Shown: piece by piece, positions 52,001 to 62,684 of the stretch
Position numbering within the stretch: position 1 is the stretch's first letter
Layout: each line of letters starts with the position of its first letter
Origin: Centropus unirufus
Taxonomy: Eukaryota; Chordata; Aves; Cuculiformes; Centropidae
Assembly: GCA_013397695.1 (NCBI GenBank)
Contig: VYZI01000322.1
Location: 382,294 to 446,293 of the forward strand
DNA: 64,000 nucleotides
Reading direction: 5' to 3'
The notes under the pieces: generated by a model
Database searches by the model: none
Told to the model about the DNA's origin: nothing
The model's input: only the letters and a program-made list of their open reading frames with translations
Made by a program: the position numbers and the translations under genes

Positions 52001-52040
52001 AATACCCAGAAGAAAACATCATTGTTTTCTTCTGGGTATT
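52001..52040. repeat. Perfect 18-bp inverted repeat with 4-nt loop
   Basis: Left arm AATACCCAGAAGAAAACA (52001-52018), loop TCAT, right arm TGTTTTCTTCTGGGTATT (52023-52040), with all 18 positions paired. Immediately to the right ATTGGAAAGC is repeated twice in tandem (52038-52057), overlapping the end of the stem. Confidence 0.95.
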
Positions 52041-54576
52041 GGAAAGCATTGGAAAGCTTCAGGGAACACAGGCATTCTCCAGAAAGTATTATTCAAATAC
52101 AGATATAAATTTTAATTTTAAAAATTACTTTTATTAGGCTCATGTCCTGTCCTCATTTGCTTTTTTGGCAGATCACTGAGATCACATTTTCCTGGCACTA
52201 ATTTTCATTAAAAGTTAATTTCAAAGTGACCTTTTGCTCCAGAAATGTGTTTTAAAGCTGTTAATATGGATAGTAAGAGCAAATGAGCTTTCAACTTCAT
52301 ATACTCCAAGCATGAAATTAAAATTTTGTGAATTAGCTCACCAATTACAAATAACAATCCATATCTGAATGCTAATTGGCAATCTGTAAGTAAGGATCCC
52401 CCGAAAATTCATATAATAGTATCACGGGCTATTTCGGAGTTTGCCTCATTCTATTACTTGAAGCTGCCCACGGACACACCATAAGTGGAACACCAGCAAT
52501 TTTTTTTTTGCATGAATAACATGAAATTCCAAAAATCCTTAGAGGCTATAGTTGTAATGGAAGGTGAGAAATCCACCAGCGTTTCTGACTCAATTACTGA
52601 TAGATAGCTGTGTTAAGAGGCTTTCTCTAAATGAGAAAAACGGAATTTGATAAAAACCCGAAGTACTCACAAATTTTGAGTTAAATCTGTCTCAGAAAAA
52701 AATGAATGGATGCACGATAATTACTAGCAAAATTCACAGAGCCTTGGGGTTCAGAGACACTCTCTTTCAGATCATCCTTCTTTTAATACTCTACCTTTAA
52801 TACAGCCCATCTTATCATGTGTGATTCATCTTCTTAACATTTCTAGTCCAAGCAAATGATTAACCAGCCTGTAGAGTTAATAGGTAGTCAGGTTTGGACA
52901 GTGTTTCACCTTGTGTGTGACTGAAAGGGATGTGTTATGTTCCAGAGGTATTTTCTCCCTCCCGCTGACTGGAGGAGCAGACAAGCAAGTGAGTTTTAGA
53001 TGCCTTTTAGATCTTAGAACTTTGGGTGGGAGAATCTTACTCATATGAAGCAAGATTTCCTGACTGTTTTCAGCTGTGCTTCGTTTTGTAGCAACTCCTC
53101 AATGTCAAATCATGTAATTTATCTTGCAGTCCCTCACCACTCAAAACCTCTGCTTTTTTGTTTCTCTGTACGTGTTTACACAAGCATATAAATTCCTATA
53201 TGCACATTTCTTTTACTTCTGGCCTGGAGATAAATGTAAAATGAAAAGAACTCAGATATTGATTGTGTCTAGATTGTCAATTCAAGCTTGACTGTTTGTC
53301 TTAGTCATATCTCTTCTTTTTTTTCTGACCTCATTTCAATAACTGTACAGGCTTTTCTGTGTGGAGATGCAGTTATTGAACTGCAATACTTTTGCTGTCC
53401 CAGGAAGATGAGTGATGTGGTATTGTATTACTTTTCTTATTATAATTGAGATTGTGTTATATAAATATATAAAAAAAAGCCCTTACTTTAACAAGTCTCC
53501 AAAACTTCAGGTTATGTCTCTTTTGGAAAAAGAAGACACTAATTAAATTCCATTAGATTTTTTACAATTCTTTATGAGTGAATAGTTTAATATATAGGCA
53601 TCTAATTTTAATAGCCCGCAAATGCTCTCCTATATCACATCTTCCCAGAAGACACTGCCATATAGTCTTTTCACTTAAATAGCTGGCCTTGGTATGTCCT
53701 CAAAAGAGGAAAGTGCTTTCTACTTGTGTCATCACTAGCCATTTTAACTGTGTGTGACTGTGTCAGCTACAGGCACAGCATCCCTTAAGCAGGAATCCTA
53801 CTGTCCCCCAAGGGTATTTTCTGACACTACACCCAGTGAATCATTTCTTCTGTGTATGTGCACGCTGGCCCAAAGCCCAGGGAATTCTCGATGTTTCAGA
53901 TCAGATTCCCACAGTTTTCTTTCTCCATTCTCTGATGTTTGCATCTACAATTTTTGGTCATTTAAAAAAAAAAATCATATGAAAACAAAACACCCACAAT
54001 CCCACAAACTCTTTTGGGTTCCTAAAGCTTTTATTTCTCCCTAATTTCCTGATAATTTTTTCTCTCTTGTGATACCATCTGGAGAAAAGACAACAGGGAA
54101 GAAAACAAGCCAGACTGACAGGTTGAGAGAGTTAGTCCAGGAGAAAATCTGCAATCCCAGCAAGGGAAAGAAGGAAAAAATCTCATGTTTGAAGAGAATT
54201 ACAAGTAAGGGGAATTAACTTTTGCTGCAGAAGAAACCAAGATGGAAACCTGCATGAAATACCAGTTGCCTCTCATCAGATGCAGTGAACACCTACCCAA
54301 AAAGATGACTGGAAATCAAAGTGAATAGTTAGATGCCTCTCAGAAGGGCTGTTCTTTCTGATCACCCTCAAGAAGTCTGCTAATCAGTTTGTACAGATAT
54401 GCTCATCCTTTGAATTTTCACCCCATTGTTTCCAATGATTCTAGCCTTTTCTGCTCATTTTATGGTCCTTTTACTTTTTATTTAATGTACTCAATGTACT
54501 TCCTTACTCCACCGTTTAATTATTTAAAAATATTCATGACAAATTGTGTAGCTCATTCTGTGTAACAATTGTCAGG

Positions 54577-54731
54577 TGTTCTTAAAATATTAAATATTGC
54601 AGATATTATACCAATTCCAGGCCACACTTACCTTAAAATTAATTCCTGATAAGNTGTTCTTAAAATATTAAATATTGCAGATATTATACCAATTCCAGGC
54701 CACACTTACCTTAAAATTAATTCCTGATAAG
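54577..54731. repeat. 77-bp exact direct duplication around a single N
   Basis: 54577-54653 and 54655-54731 are identical over 77 bases (both start TGTTCTTAAAATATTAAATA and end TTAATTCCTGATAAG), separated only by an N at 54654. The simplest reading is two contig ends that overlap but were not merged. Confidence 0.95.
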
Positions 54732-55663
54732 GAGCTAAGTATGCTACAATATATAATGTCACAAACCAGTTAAGTATGCATTATGTGCCTAGAATATACA
54801 AGGAATCCTCATGCCAAGCACACTGGAAAACACCACTATAACAAGTGAGATAAAGTTATTCATATGAAGAACATTGAGATGGCTATATGAAAAAAAACAA
54901 ACCAACTTGGCAATGAACAAAACTTCTCTTGGCAAGCTTTTTTGGATATCAGTTATTACATAAATTCATCCTCTATAGCATAGCCTGCATCACTTTATTA
55001 ACTAGAAGAGGGCACATTATGACTCATAAGTCAAATGTCACAATTTTATAAATATGTTTAGTTTCCAGAGTTATTCTGTCTCAGGCTCACAAGAAGCCAC
55101 ATTTCTATCTGAATTAGATATTCTTGGAGTTTTAACTCTTTCTTTCATTTTCAGTCTCCAAAGTTCAAGAATCATAGTTCTCACAGTCAAGGCAGCTGAA
55201 CTGTGACAGCCCTTTGCCTTTGGGGAAATCTGAGCAGAGAAATGAGTGTAACTGAGCACAAATCACTATGGAAATAGCCAAGTATTAACTCTACCAAGAA
55301 TATCCAGTAGAGTAAATTTTAAACAGAGGGCTAGTGTAGTTGATAAGGGACTTGGCCCAGGTCTCAAAGACGTCGCATATGGCAGTAGTGCCCAGGAACC
55401 CACTTGTGCCCCCTGGGGAGCCATGGCCAGGCAGTGACCTCAGAATAGGCTGTGTGAGGGATCCCTGGTGGAAAGGACATTTCACACACTAAAAAATACC
55501 AGTCCCCAGGCAATGAGAATCTCTCCCTAGGAAGGGAAGTGACTACACTGCGGCAGCACACTGTAAAACATAAGGGCCTCACTGCCTCGAGGAGATAACT
55601 TGGAATCTGGGACCTGAGGATCCTGCAGCTGTGTGCATCTGAGGCAGGGCCAGTGCCCACCAT

Positions 55664-55867
55664 TATAGAATCACAGGAATGTTGAGGCTGGAAAAGACCA
55701 CTAAATCATCCAGTTCAACCACCAACACATCACCACTGTGCTGACAAAAACATGTCCAAAAGTGCCGCACCTACATGTTTTTCGAACCACTCCAAGAATG
55801 GTGACACCACCACTTCCCTGGGCAGCCTGTTCCAATGCTCACTACTCTTTCAGAAAAGATATTTTTC
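55664..55867 (-). mobile_element. CR1 LINE, 3' fragment
   Basis: A reverse-oriented CR1 3' end: tail complement 'ttatagaatcacaggaatgttgaggctgg', then 'aaaagaccactaaatcatccagttcaacc', a CCACTCCAAGAATGG-type block and 'cttccctgggcagcctgttccaatg'. It ends where a new CR1 tail begins at about 55868. Confidence 0.85.
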
Positions 55868-56625
55868 ACAATATCATCGAGTAACAGAATAGTTTGGATT
55901 GGAGAAGACCATAAAGTTCATCTAGTTCAAGAGCCCTGCGGTAAGCAAGGACATCTTCAACCAGATCAGGTTGCTTAGGGCCTCATACAACCTGACCTTG
56001 AATATTTCCAGGGATGTGGCATACAACCCGCTCTGGGCAACTTGTTCCAGTAGTTCACCACCCTCAGTGAAAAAAAATTCTTCCTCATATCTAGTCCAAA
56101 CATCTTCTCTTTTAGTTTAAAACTTGTCCTATTGCTGCAGTCACTGATAAAAATTCTCCCTGCCCCCTCCATCTTTCTTGTAAGACTTCTATAAGCTGAA
56201 GGGTCAAATAACATCTCAGAGTCCTCTCCAAGCTGAACAGCCCCAGCTCTCTCAGCTTCTTTTCACAGGGGAAGTGTTGAAGGCCTTTGATTATTTTAGT
56301 GGCTCTCTGGACCTGCTCCAAAAGGTCCATGTGTTTTCAGTGCTGTGGCCTCCAGAGCAGGACACAGACCTCCAGGTGAGGTCTCATTAGAGTAGAGCAG
56401 AGGGGTAGAATCACCTCCTTTGGCCTGGTGGCCATGCTTCTTTTGAAGCAGCCCAGGATATGGTTGGCCTTCTGGGCTGTGAGAGCACCTTGACAGCTCA
56501 TATCTGGCTTCCCATCCACCTGCCTTGCCCCAGGTCCTTCTCTGCAGGGCTGCTCTCAATCTCTTAATCCTCTGTGTGTGTCGATACTAAGACAATCTAG
56601 GTGCAGGACCTTGCACTTCACCTTT
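55868..56625 (-). mobile_element. CR1 LINE, 3' fragment (about 0.75 kb)
   Basis: A second inverted CR1. It runs from a diverged tail ('atcgagtaacagaatagtttggattggagaag'), through 'ttccagggatgtggcatacaac', the 'aattcttcctcatatctagtcc' block and 'aagctgaacagccccagctctctcagc', to the ORF-end blocks 'cccaggatatggttggccttctgggctg' and 'aggtgcaggaccttgcactt'. Minus-strand frames at 55975-56559 are decayed ORF2 remnants. Confidence 0.9.
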
Positions 56626-56629
56626 TTAT

Positions 56630-56893
56630 ACCCGATATCCAATCCGAACCTCCCCTGGCACAACTTGAAGGCATTTCCTTTCATCCTATTGTTTGCTACG
56701 TGGGAGAAGGAACCAGCACCCACCTCACTACAGCCTTACTTTAGCCTGTAGACAATGCTAAGGTCTCCTCTCAGCCTGGTTTTCTCCAGGCTGAACATCC
56801 TCAGCTCCCTCAGCCGTTCCTCGTGTAACATTCCCTTCCCAAGCCTCGTTGCCCTCCTCTAGACACCCTCCAGCCCCTCAACATCCTTCTTGT
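56630..56893 (-). mobile_element. CR1 LINE, internal fragment abutting the ADAMTS12 CpG island
   Basis: A third inverted CR1 piece lacking the terminal tail: 'ccaatccgaacctcccctggcacaacttgaagg', 'ggtctcctctcagcctggttttctccaggctgaacatcctcagctccctcagcc' and 'ctctagacaccctccagcccctcaacatccttcttgt'. It ends within tens of bases of the GC-rich ADAMTS12 promoter region, about 330 bp before the start codon. Confidence 0.88.
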
Positions 56894-57224
56894 CCCACAA
56901 CGCTGCGTGGGAACGGGCGGAAAACGCCTGAAATACAAGGGGGAGGCTGGGGACCCTCTGCCGGGGAGGGAACGGGGCTGCGAGCCGCGGGGCCCTGGCT
57001 CCGCTCCGCGGGGAGGAGGAGGCTGCCGGGCGCGGGACGGCCGCCCCCCAGGCGCCGCCGCCAGCATCCTCTCCTCCCTCCCCTCGCGCGTTACCCCCGG
57101 CTGCTCCGGGGCGGGAGTGTCTCCTTCCCCATTCCTCCGCTGGCAGAAACCAGACACCGGGTGGCTGCCCCGCCGCCCGGCCATGCCGCAGCTCGGCTGA
57201 GGCTCGGCGCTCCCCGTCCGCACC

Positions 57225-57351
57225 ATGCCATGTGTCCCGCCGAGCCGGGCGGCACACGTCTCCTTCTGGCTCCTCGTCCTGCACGTCCCAGCGCCCTGCC
57301 TGGGCACGGCCCCGCCGGCCGGCAGCTCGCTCTTCCCCGACGGGAGGCAAG
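57225..57351 (+). CDS. ADAMTS12: ADAMTS12 coding exon 1
   Basis: The 127 coding bases run to donor GTCAGT. The exon encodes a signal peptide and the short stretch ending LFPDGRQ, equivalent to the human RFPDRRQ. The longer frame that continues past the donor is intronic. Confidence 0.9.
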
Positions 57352-60300
57352 GTCAGTGGCGGGCGGGCGGGCTGGGATGCGGAGCCTTCCCTGGCGGAGC
57401 GGGTTCTCCCGCCGAGCCGCCCCTGCGCTCGCACCGCAGAACTTCCCAGCCCCGGAACGCGGGGACAAGCAGCGGCGGGAGCTCCCACCGCAGAGCTTCC
57501 AGCCCCCGCAGCTCCCAGCTGGCTGTGCACGGGCAGGAGGGGCGGCGAGCCTCGCCGTCCTGCCACGCCGCTCCCGGCTCCCGCTGGGGCGCTCTCCCGA
57601 CGCTGTTTGTCCCAGCTTTCCCGGGGTTGGAAGTTCTGCGGTGGAAGCACACGGCTCCAGCCGTGCCTCCCCGCGGCCTTCTGACAGTCAGGAGCTTGCG
57701 CTGTGTTAAGTGAAGGCATTTGTACATCCTGCTTTTTGCTCATCTTCCTCGTTAAGAGGCACCTCCATAGACACGAGTATAATTCAGTATCGCTAAACTG
57801 AAAAAGTTTACATTCCTGTTTTTTTATTTTACAAGTCTTACGAGGAACAGCTGACGGAACTGGGGTTGTTTAGCCTAGGGAAGGGGAGGCTGAGAGGAGA
57901 CGTTATCACTGCCTACAACTGCCTGAAAGGAGGTTGTAGAGAGGTGGGTGCTGGTCTTTTCTCCCAATAGGTAGGCGATAGGACCAAAGCGAATGGCCTC
58001 AACTTGAGCCACAGCAGGTTCAGATTGGACATTAGGAAAAAATTCTTCACTCCCCATCCCTGGAGGTATTTATAAAACAGGTAGATGAGGTGCTTAGGGT
58101 TATGGTTTTGTAGAGGATAGGTATAGTTGGGCGTGATGATCTCAATGGTCTTTTCCAACTTAGCGATTCTAAGATTTAAACAGTGATCACTTCTGTACTG
58201 CAGCAGCACAAACTGCAGAAGGATTGATGTTATCGTGATATAAACCCAACTCTGAGTTGTTTGGATACAACAACACCAAAGTGAAGCTTCATCTGGCAGA
58301 GAAGTCTCCTGAGGCTGCTCTCTCAAGTGGATTGATTCCCCCAGATGGTATTGGCAGCAAACCTCACTGGGGGAGTCTAACTCCGGATTTTTATCCTGTT
58401 GCCTGTTAAAAGGAAAGCTTCCACAATAGAGAAGTAATGAGTAACTGGAAGACTCTTCCTAGTGATAGAAGATCCAAAAGTGTAGGAGGAAATTTTGCTT
58501 TCTGATAAAATCAACAGCTGTGTTGCTGTCAGTGGGAGGGCTTGAACACAAAGGAAAAAACCTCCTGTGCCTCTCAGAGATCATGGAAAGAAAGAGTGGT
58601 TAAGAAAGCTGCCTAAAAGCGGACAATTATCCTGAAGTTAGTTCCTGCTGGATTAATTGGAAGTGAATGCAAACCATCGGGGTATATAATAATAGGAAAA
58701 AGGATAAATGGTTTTAAGCTGAAAGAGAGATTTAGATTAGATATTAGGAAGAAATTTTTTACTGTAGAGATGTGTGGCACTGGAACAGGTTGCCAGAGAA
58801 GTTGTGGATGCTCTGTCCCTGGAGGTGCTCAAGGCCAGGTTGGATAGGGCTTTGAGCAACCTGACCCGGGGAAAAGTGTTTCTGCTCATGACAAGGGATT
58901 TGGAACTGGATGATCTTTAAGCTTCCTTCCAATCCAAGCTATGCCATGATTCTGCGATCAGTGCATTTCTGTGACTATGCAGGACAGAACAGGAATGACT
59001 GTGTTAACATAGAGTAGGCACATAGTAGCTGCTAAATTTGTTAGGCATTTGGAAATGAAACTAGCATTAATTTAACTATCTAGGGATGAGAAACCTAGAC
59101 TTTTCCAGGGATTTGCTTTGTGTAAAGAAACAGTTCATAATTTGGCTGATTTTTTGCAAAGGAAGACTGAATGCAGTGCTAAGTGTGAAGAACTAATATT
59201 TGTATCTCACATAGCTGAAGTGACATTAAGTGTGCTCTCTCCACATCCATGATGAATGTGATGGATGGAACAGTTAAGTTTGTCCTTGCTGAGTGTTGAA
59301 GGCTGGCTCTCTCCAAAGGGGCTTTGCAGCTTGGCATGTTTCCTGGGTACAGAGCCTTTATTTGGCTTGGGAAGTTGCTTCCTCCAGAGATGAGCAATGC
59401 TATTTCCTGTCCCAAGGGATCATTTGAAAAGAAGCCAGAGGATCTGAGGGGCAGATGTAAATGAACTACAAAGATGGAGGTGAAAATGGCAAGTAACAGG
59501 TCACATCTTAAAGGGATTTTGTTAGAAAACATTATCTGTCTAAAAGAAATTGTGCATTTCTTGTTATGTGTGGCAAAGCATGTATGTTTTTCTCTTTATC
59601 CTAGTTTATTCACTGTATGTACATCTGTTCTTAATACGGAAAGTTCTTTGCCGTGTGTGGTGAGTTTGCATCCACAGAGGAGCAGAACACACAGTAGTGG
59701 TTTTGAATATTATCAGATGTTTTTATTGATGCAGGATTAGGAGGGTCTGCAGGGAAGGTTTCTCCAACAACTTGGGTTTCTCCAACAACTTAAACAGTTC
59801 TTAAACTCTCCAGACAAGCATGAAAGGATGGAAGCTTGCTTGTCCTGTGTGCCCAGTTTGGCCCGTGTGAACACCATGATTGCAAGCCGGAGTACTGACT
59901 TGAATGCGTCCTGCTGGGTGTGATGTTTTAGGCTTGTTTGCCTCACTGATGCAAGCTGGCCTCCTCAGGCTGCAGTTGTGGGTAGACAGAGCATTCTCTG
60001 GAGCTACACAAGGTGCCTAGGGAAGTCTTCCCTTTCTGACCTGTAAATCCCAAGCAGTGTGACATGACAGGCAGGCCTACCCTGTAGTGTAGGTGGCTAA
60101 GGAGGATGCTGTAATGTGCCAGCCAGCCCTGAGGCGTGTCAGTAGCATTGGAGTAGATTCCCTCTATTTAATGTTTGCTGGCACTAAGTTATATGGGAAT
60201 TTGTGCTTTAATATGAATTAATGGTCACTTTATGAAAAATGAGGCAATCACTTCTGCAGAATACAACTCTTACGTGGTCTGGGTTGCATGTATTAAGTTA

Positions 60301-62684
60301 CCCTATTTGTGGCCTCTGCCTTCTAGTTGAGTTTTCCTTTCTACTGATGATGATGTTGTCTAGTTTGCCTTAAACTCTCCACACTAGTTGTTATAGTGAT
60401 GAAATAAAAAAAATCCTTAAGTCCAAAACTGCAAATTTTTGGTCTTGCATGGAGCTCAACAGTTAAGCCACAACAAATTAAGCTCAAGACACTGAGCAGA
60501 GGCAAGTCACACAGAGGCAGCCAATGACTAAGTTTTTCTTCAGGGATTTAATTTGATTATTTAATGAGTTGTGCTGGAAACCATAGAAATGGGAGCCTGG
60601 TCTTACAGCACTCTGTTAGCCTGTCCTTACTAGGACAGTATGAGATATCTTGTAATTCAACTTCAGCAGGTAAGCAATGTTTCCCCTCTCTTCTCCCTGC
60701 CCATTTTTTGCTTCACTCTGGAATGTGAGGAAGGGAGGACCGTGGTTTAGCCTCAGCTGATAGATTGCCAGGCGGCTGCTACACACAGTCTGTGTGAGCT
60801 GCAGGCATGTAGGTGTGGACTGAGTTTTCAGTGTCCCAGTACCTGCTGTGCTTATGAGAACAAGGGCAGATGTCTCTCAGAATTTGCACTTAGTGTTAGT
60901 CTCTTTGTTGTCAAGTCCTGCCGCTGTGATCTAAAAGCCCACTGCTGTGGCTTGCCATGCAAAAGCACAGAGTCATAGTAGACTGATGAGAGGGCTTGAG
61001 TACAAAGAAATATGTTGCATGTGAGAATAAGCTTGCTTCCTGAATAAGGATTCTGTTGACAGAAGGCCAAATTTCTCATGTAATTTTGTGGGGGTTTTGT
61101 ATGTTTGGTTTTGGGATTTTTCGAATGGGGAGTGTTTCTGTGCATGTGTCTCAGGGGTCCATGGACTGAGAAAACATGATCAGCCACATCTGATATTCCA
61201 GCTAATGAAGACATCTCAAAAGGGTGAATCCAGACAGCTATCTGTTTGGGCATGATTTGTGCTGTGTGACTTTGAACGTGCAGGTGGTGGAGAGACAAGT
61301 GTCTTTAGAATTGTCTTACCAGTTCTAGAGAAGAGTAAATTGCCCTGAAAGTACCTGGAGCAAGCTAATTGCTTTGTTAATGAGCTTAATTAATGAATGA
61401 GGTGTAATAGCTTCATATATAAGTGGCAGGGATTTCAGGAATGAAGAACAGCCCGAGGAAAGAAGAACTGAAGTTACACACTTCTTCACAATTTCTGATG
61501 AAATGTGTTCAGACTGATTTCTTGGGATGAAGGTAAGTATGCCAGTGGAAGGTCTGGCCTTTAGGGTGTGAGTTCTTACGGGCAGTGTTTTATGTAGATC
61601 CGTATAATTTCCTTGAGGCTTTTGAGTTTTACACTAATTTTTAAAATAATAAAGCAAGAACTGCTGATGTTTGTTTGGTATCATAGTAGGAGACAAGAAT
61701 GCCAGTAACGCTTCCTTCCCCCATTAGATCCTGACACGTGACAAAGTGTCCAGTTACCTGGTTCGAACTCCTTATATTAAAAGGCATGGTTTTTTTAATT
61801 CTCATTTAAGCCTTTTTTAAATTCCCCTCTTTGCTGCAACATTTGCTAAAGCTGATGCAACCAAGGTGCTATTGCTACAGCCTATCAAGTCATTTAATAG
61901 TTTTCTTTTCACCCATGTGCATTCATAAGGCTCTGTCTCCTTCGTGAGGCGGTCAGCTTAATAGATGTGTGAGAATGACTCCTTGATCAGTGTCACCAGT
62001 GCTGGGGACCTAGGACAGAGATGGTTCCCAGCTACTGTGGGATTGGGAAGGGATGTGTATGGGACAGTCAATCCTTTATATGAGCAGTGACAAAATACTT
62101 CAAAAGAAGAAAGTTTACCTTCTAACTTGAATGTTATAATGGTGTAGAAGAAAGACAAAATGCGGATTGTACTGCATGGTGGTCTGTGCACTACCTGCCT
62201 TTGTGCTGATAGGAAATTGTGCTAAATAGGTATTACTTTTGTATTTTCCATGAAATCACATGAGATCTGAACAGGCCAGCACCCACCTTAGTTTTGCTTC
62301 TTTTTTCTCCCCTTTCTTTTAGAGCGATTTATCAAGGCATTGCCAGAATACCACGTGGTTGATCCAGCAAGAGTAGATGCAAGCGGGCATTTTCTTTCTT
62401 TTAATTTACATCATCACACCTCAGACACAAGGAAGAAGAGAGATCTCAGCAAAAAAGAAAACGTGGTATATTACAAAATTAACCATCAGGAGAATCATCT
62501 GTTTTTCAACTTGACTGTCCACACTGGATTTCTTTCCCATAACTATATATTAGAAAGGAGACGTGGTAACCACACTAGTGCGAAGATTTCAACTCGCTTG
62601 GGAGTTCCTTGCCACTTCATTGGTACAGTTCTGCAGCCAGGTTCTGGCAGTGGGACCGCAACCATCAGCACCTGCAATGGCCTG
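57225..62684 (+). CDS. ADAMTS12: ADAMTS12 metalloprotease, exons 1-2 (3'-partial)
   Basis: ADAMTS12 is a secreted zinc metalloprotease with thrombospondin repeats that cleaves matrix proteins such as COMP. The window holds only the signal peptide and first part of the prodomain: exons 57225-57351 and 62323-62684, joined in phase 1 and giving 163 residues. The start MPCVPPSRAAHVSFWLLVLH begins like human (MPC) and sits in CACCATGC, with an in-frame TGA at 57198-57200. Residues about 12-27 form the signal-peptide hydrophobic core. The prodomain segment FIKALPEYHVV, VDASGHFLSF, RKKRDL, VYYKI and FFNLTV aligns well with human. The cysteine switch and catalytic domain lie downstream of the window. 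Sequons are at N105 (NLT) and N125 (NHT). Confidence 0.93.
57432..57643. repeat. GC-rich imperfect inverted repeat with extra direct copy
   Basis: The unit CACCGCAGAACTTCC...CCCCGG at about 57432-57480 reappears as a reverse complement at about 57592-57643, with matching sequence continuing for roughly 50 bases (for example GGGACAAGCAGCG against GGGACAAACAGCG). A shorter direct copy (CACCGCAGAGCTTCCAGCCC) starts at 57486. The alignment was made by eye. Confidence 0.7.
57838..58170 (+). mobile_element. CR1 LINE, 3' fragment
   Basis: A forward CR1 3' end: 'gaactggggttgtttagcctagggaaggggaggctgag', 'ctgaaaggaggttgtagagaggtgggtgctggtc', 'cagattggacattaggaaaaaattcttcac' and tail GCGATTCTAAGATT. 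About 20 bp of the usual 'gtcaagcattggaacaggctgcccaggga' block is missing after 'cttcact', so there is an internal deletion. It shares tail wording ('gtatagttgggc..gatgatctcaa') with the copy at 140-935. Confidence 0.9.
58683..58958 (+). mobile_element. CR1 LINE, 3' fragment
   Basis: A forward CR1 3' end of another subfamily: 'agagatttagattagatattaggaagaaatt', 'ggcactggaacaggttgccagagaagttgtggatg', 'tccctggaggtgctcaaggccaggttggatagggctttgagcaacctga' and terminal 'catgattctgcgat'. Confidence 0.92.
59757..59791. repeat. 17-bp direct repeat in tandem
   Basis: GGTTTCTCCAACAACTT occurs at 59757-59773 and again at 59775-59791, separated by one G. This is a small tandem duplication within ADAMTS12 intron 1. 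Confidence 0.9.
62323..62684 (+). CDS. ADAMTS12: ADAMTS12 coding exon 2 (prodomain)
   Basis: This 362-bp exon has acceptor CTTTCTTTTAG and donor GTAAGT, phase 1 in and phase 0 out. It completes a Glu codon and encodes RFIKALPEYHVVDPARVDAS, the dibasic RKKRDL, VVYYKINHQENHLFFNLTV, FLSHNYILERRRGNH and GTVLQPGSGSG, ending TCNGL (human ACHGL). Confidence 0.96.

Larger units (their letters stand above)
49391..55663. other. Intergenic RXFP3-ADAMTS12, AT-rich part
   Basis: About 6.3 kb without recognisable genes or transposons. It contains a perfect hairpin (52001-52040) with an adjacent 10-bp tandem repeat, and a 77-bp duplication around an N (54577-54731). Open frames here are short and featureless. 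Confidence 0.7.
56894..57720 (+). promoter_or_regulatory. ADAMTS12 CpG island / promoter and 5' UTR region
   Basis: A block of very GC- and CpG-rich sequence with sharp edges (repeat on the left, AT-rich intron on the right) spans the first ADAMTS12 coding exon. A GC-box-like GGGGCGGGA occurs near 57108. No TATA box was seen. Long open frames in all directions here are due to composition. Confidence 0.7.
57352..62322 (+). other. ADAMTS12 intron 1
   Basis: A 5.0-kb intron. The first 350 bp continue the CpG island and contain a GC-rich inverted repeat (57432-57643). Two CR1 fragments follow (57838-58170, 58683-58958). The remainder is unique sequence, with a 17-bp repeat at 59757-59791 (period 18). 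No gene was found. Confidence 0.8.

Noticed and set aside
56849..57743. Very long open frames (up to 294 codons) on both strands across the ADAMTS12 CpG island
   Set aside because: They are produced by high GC content with few stop codons. They overlap each other in several frames and include CR1 sequence on one side.
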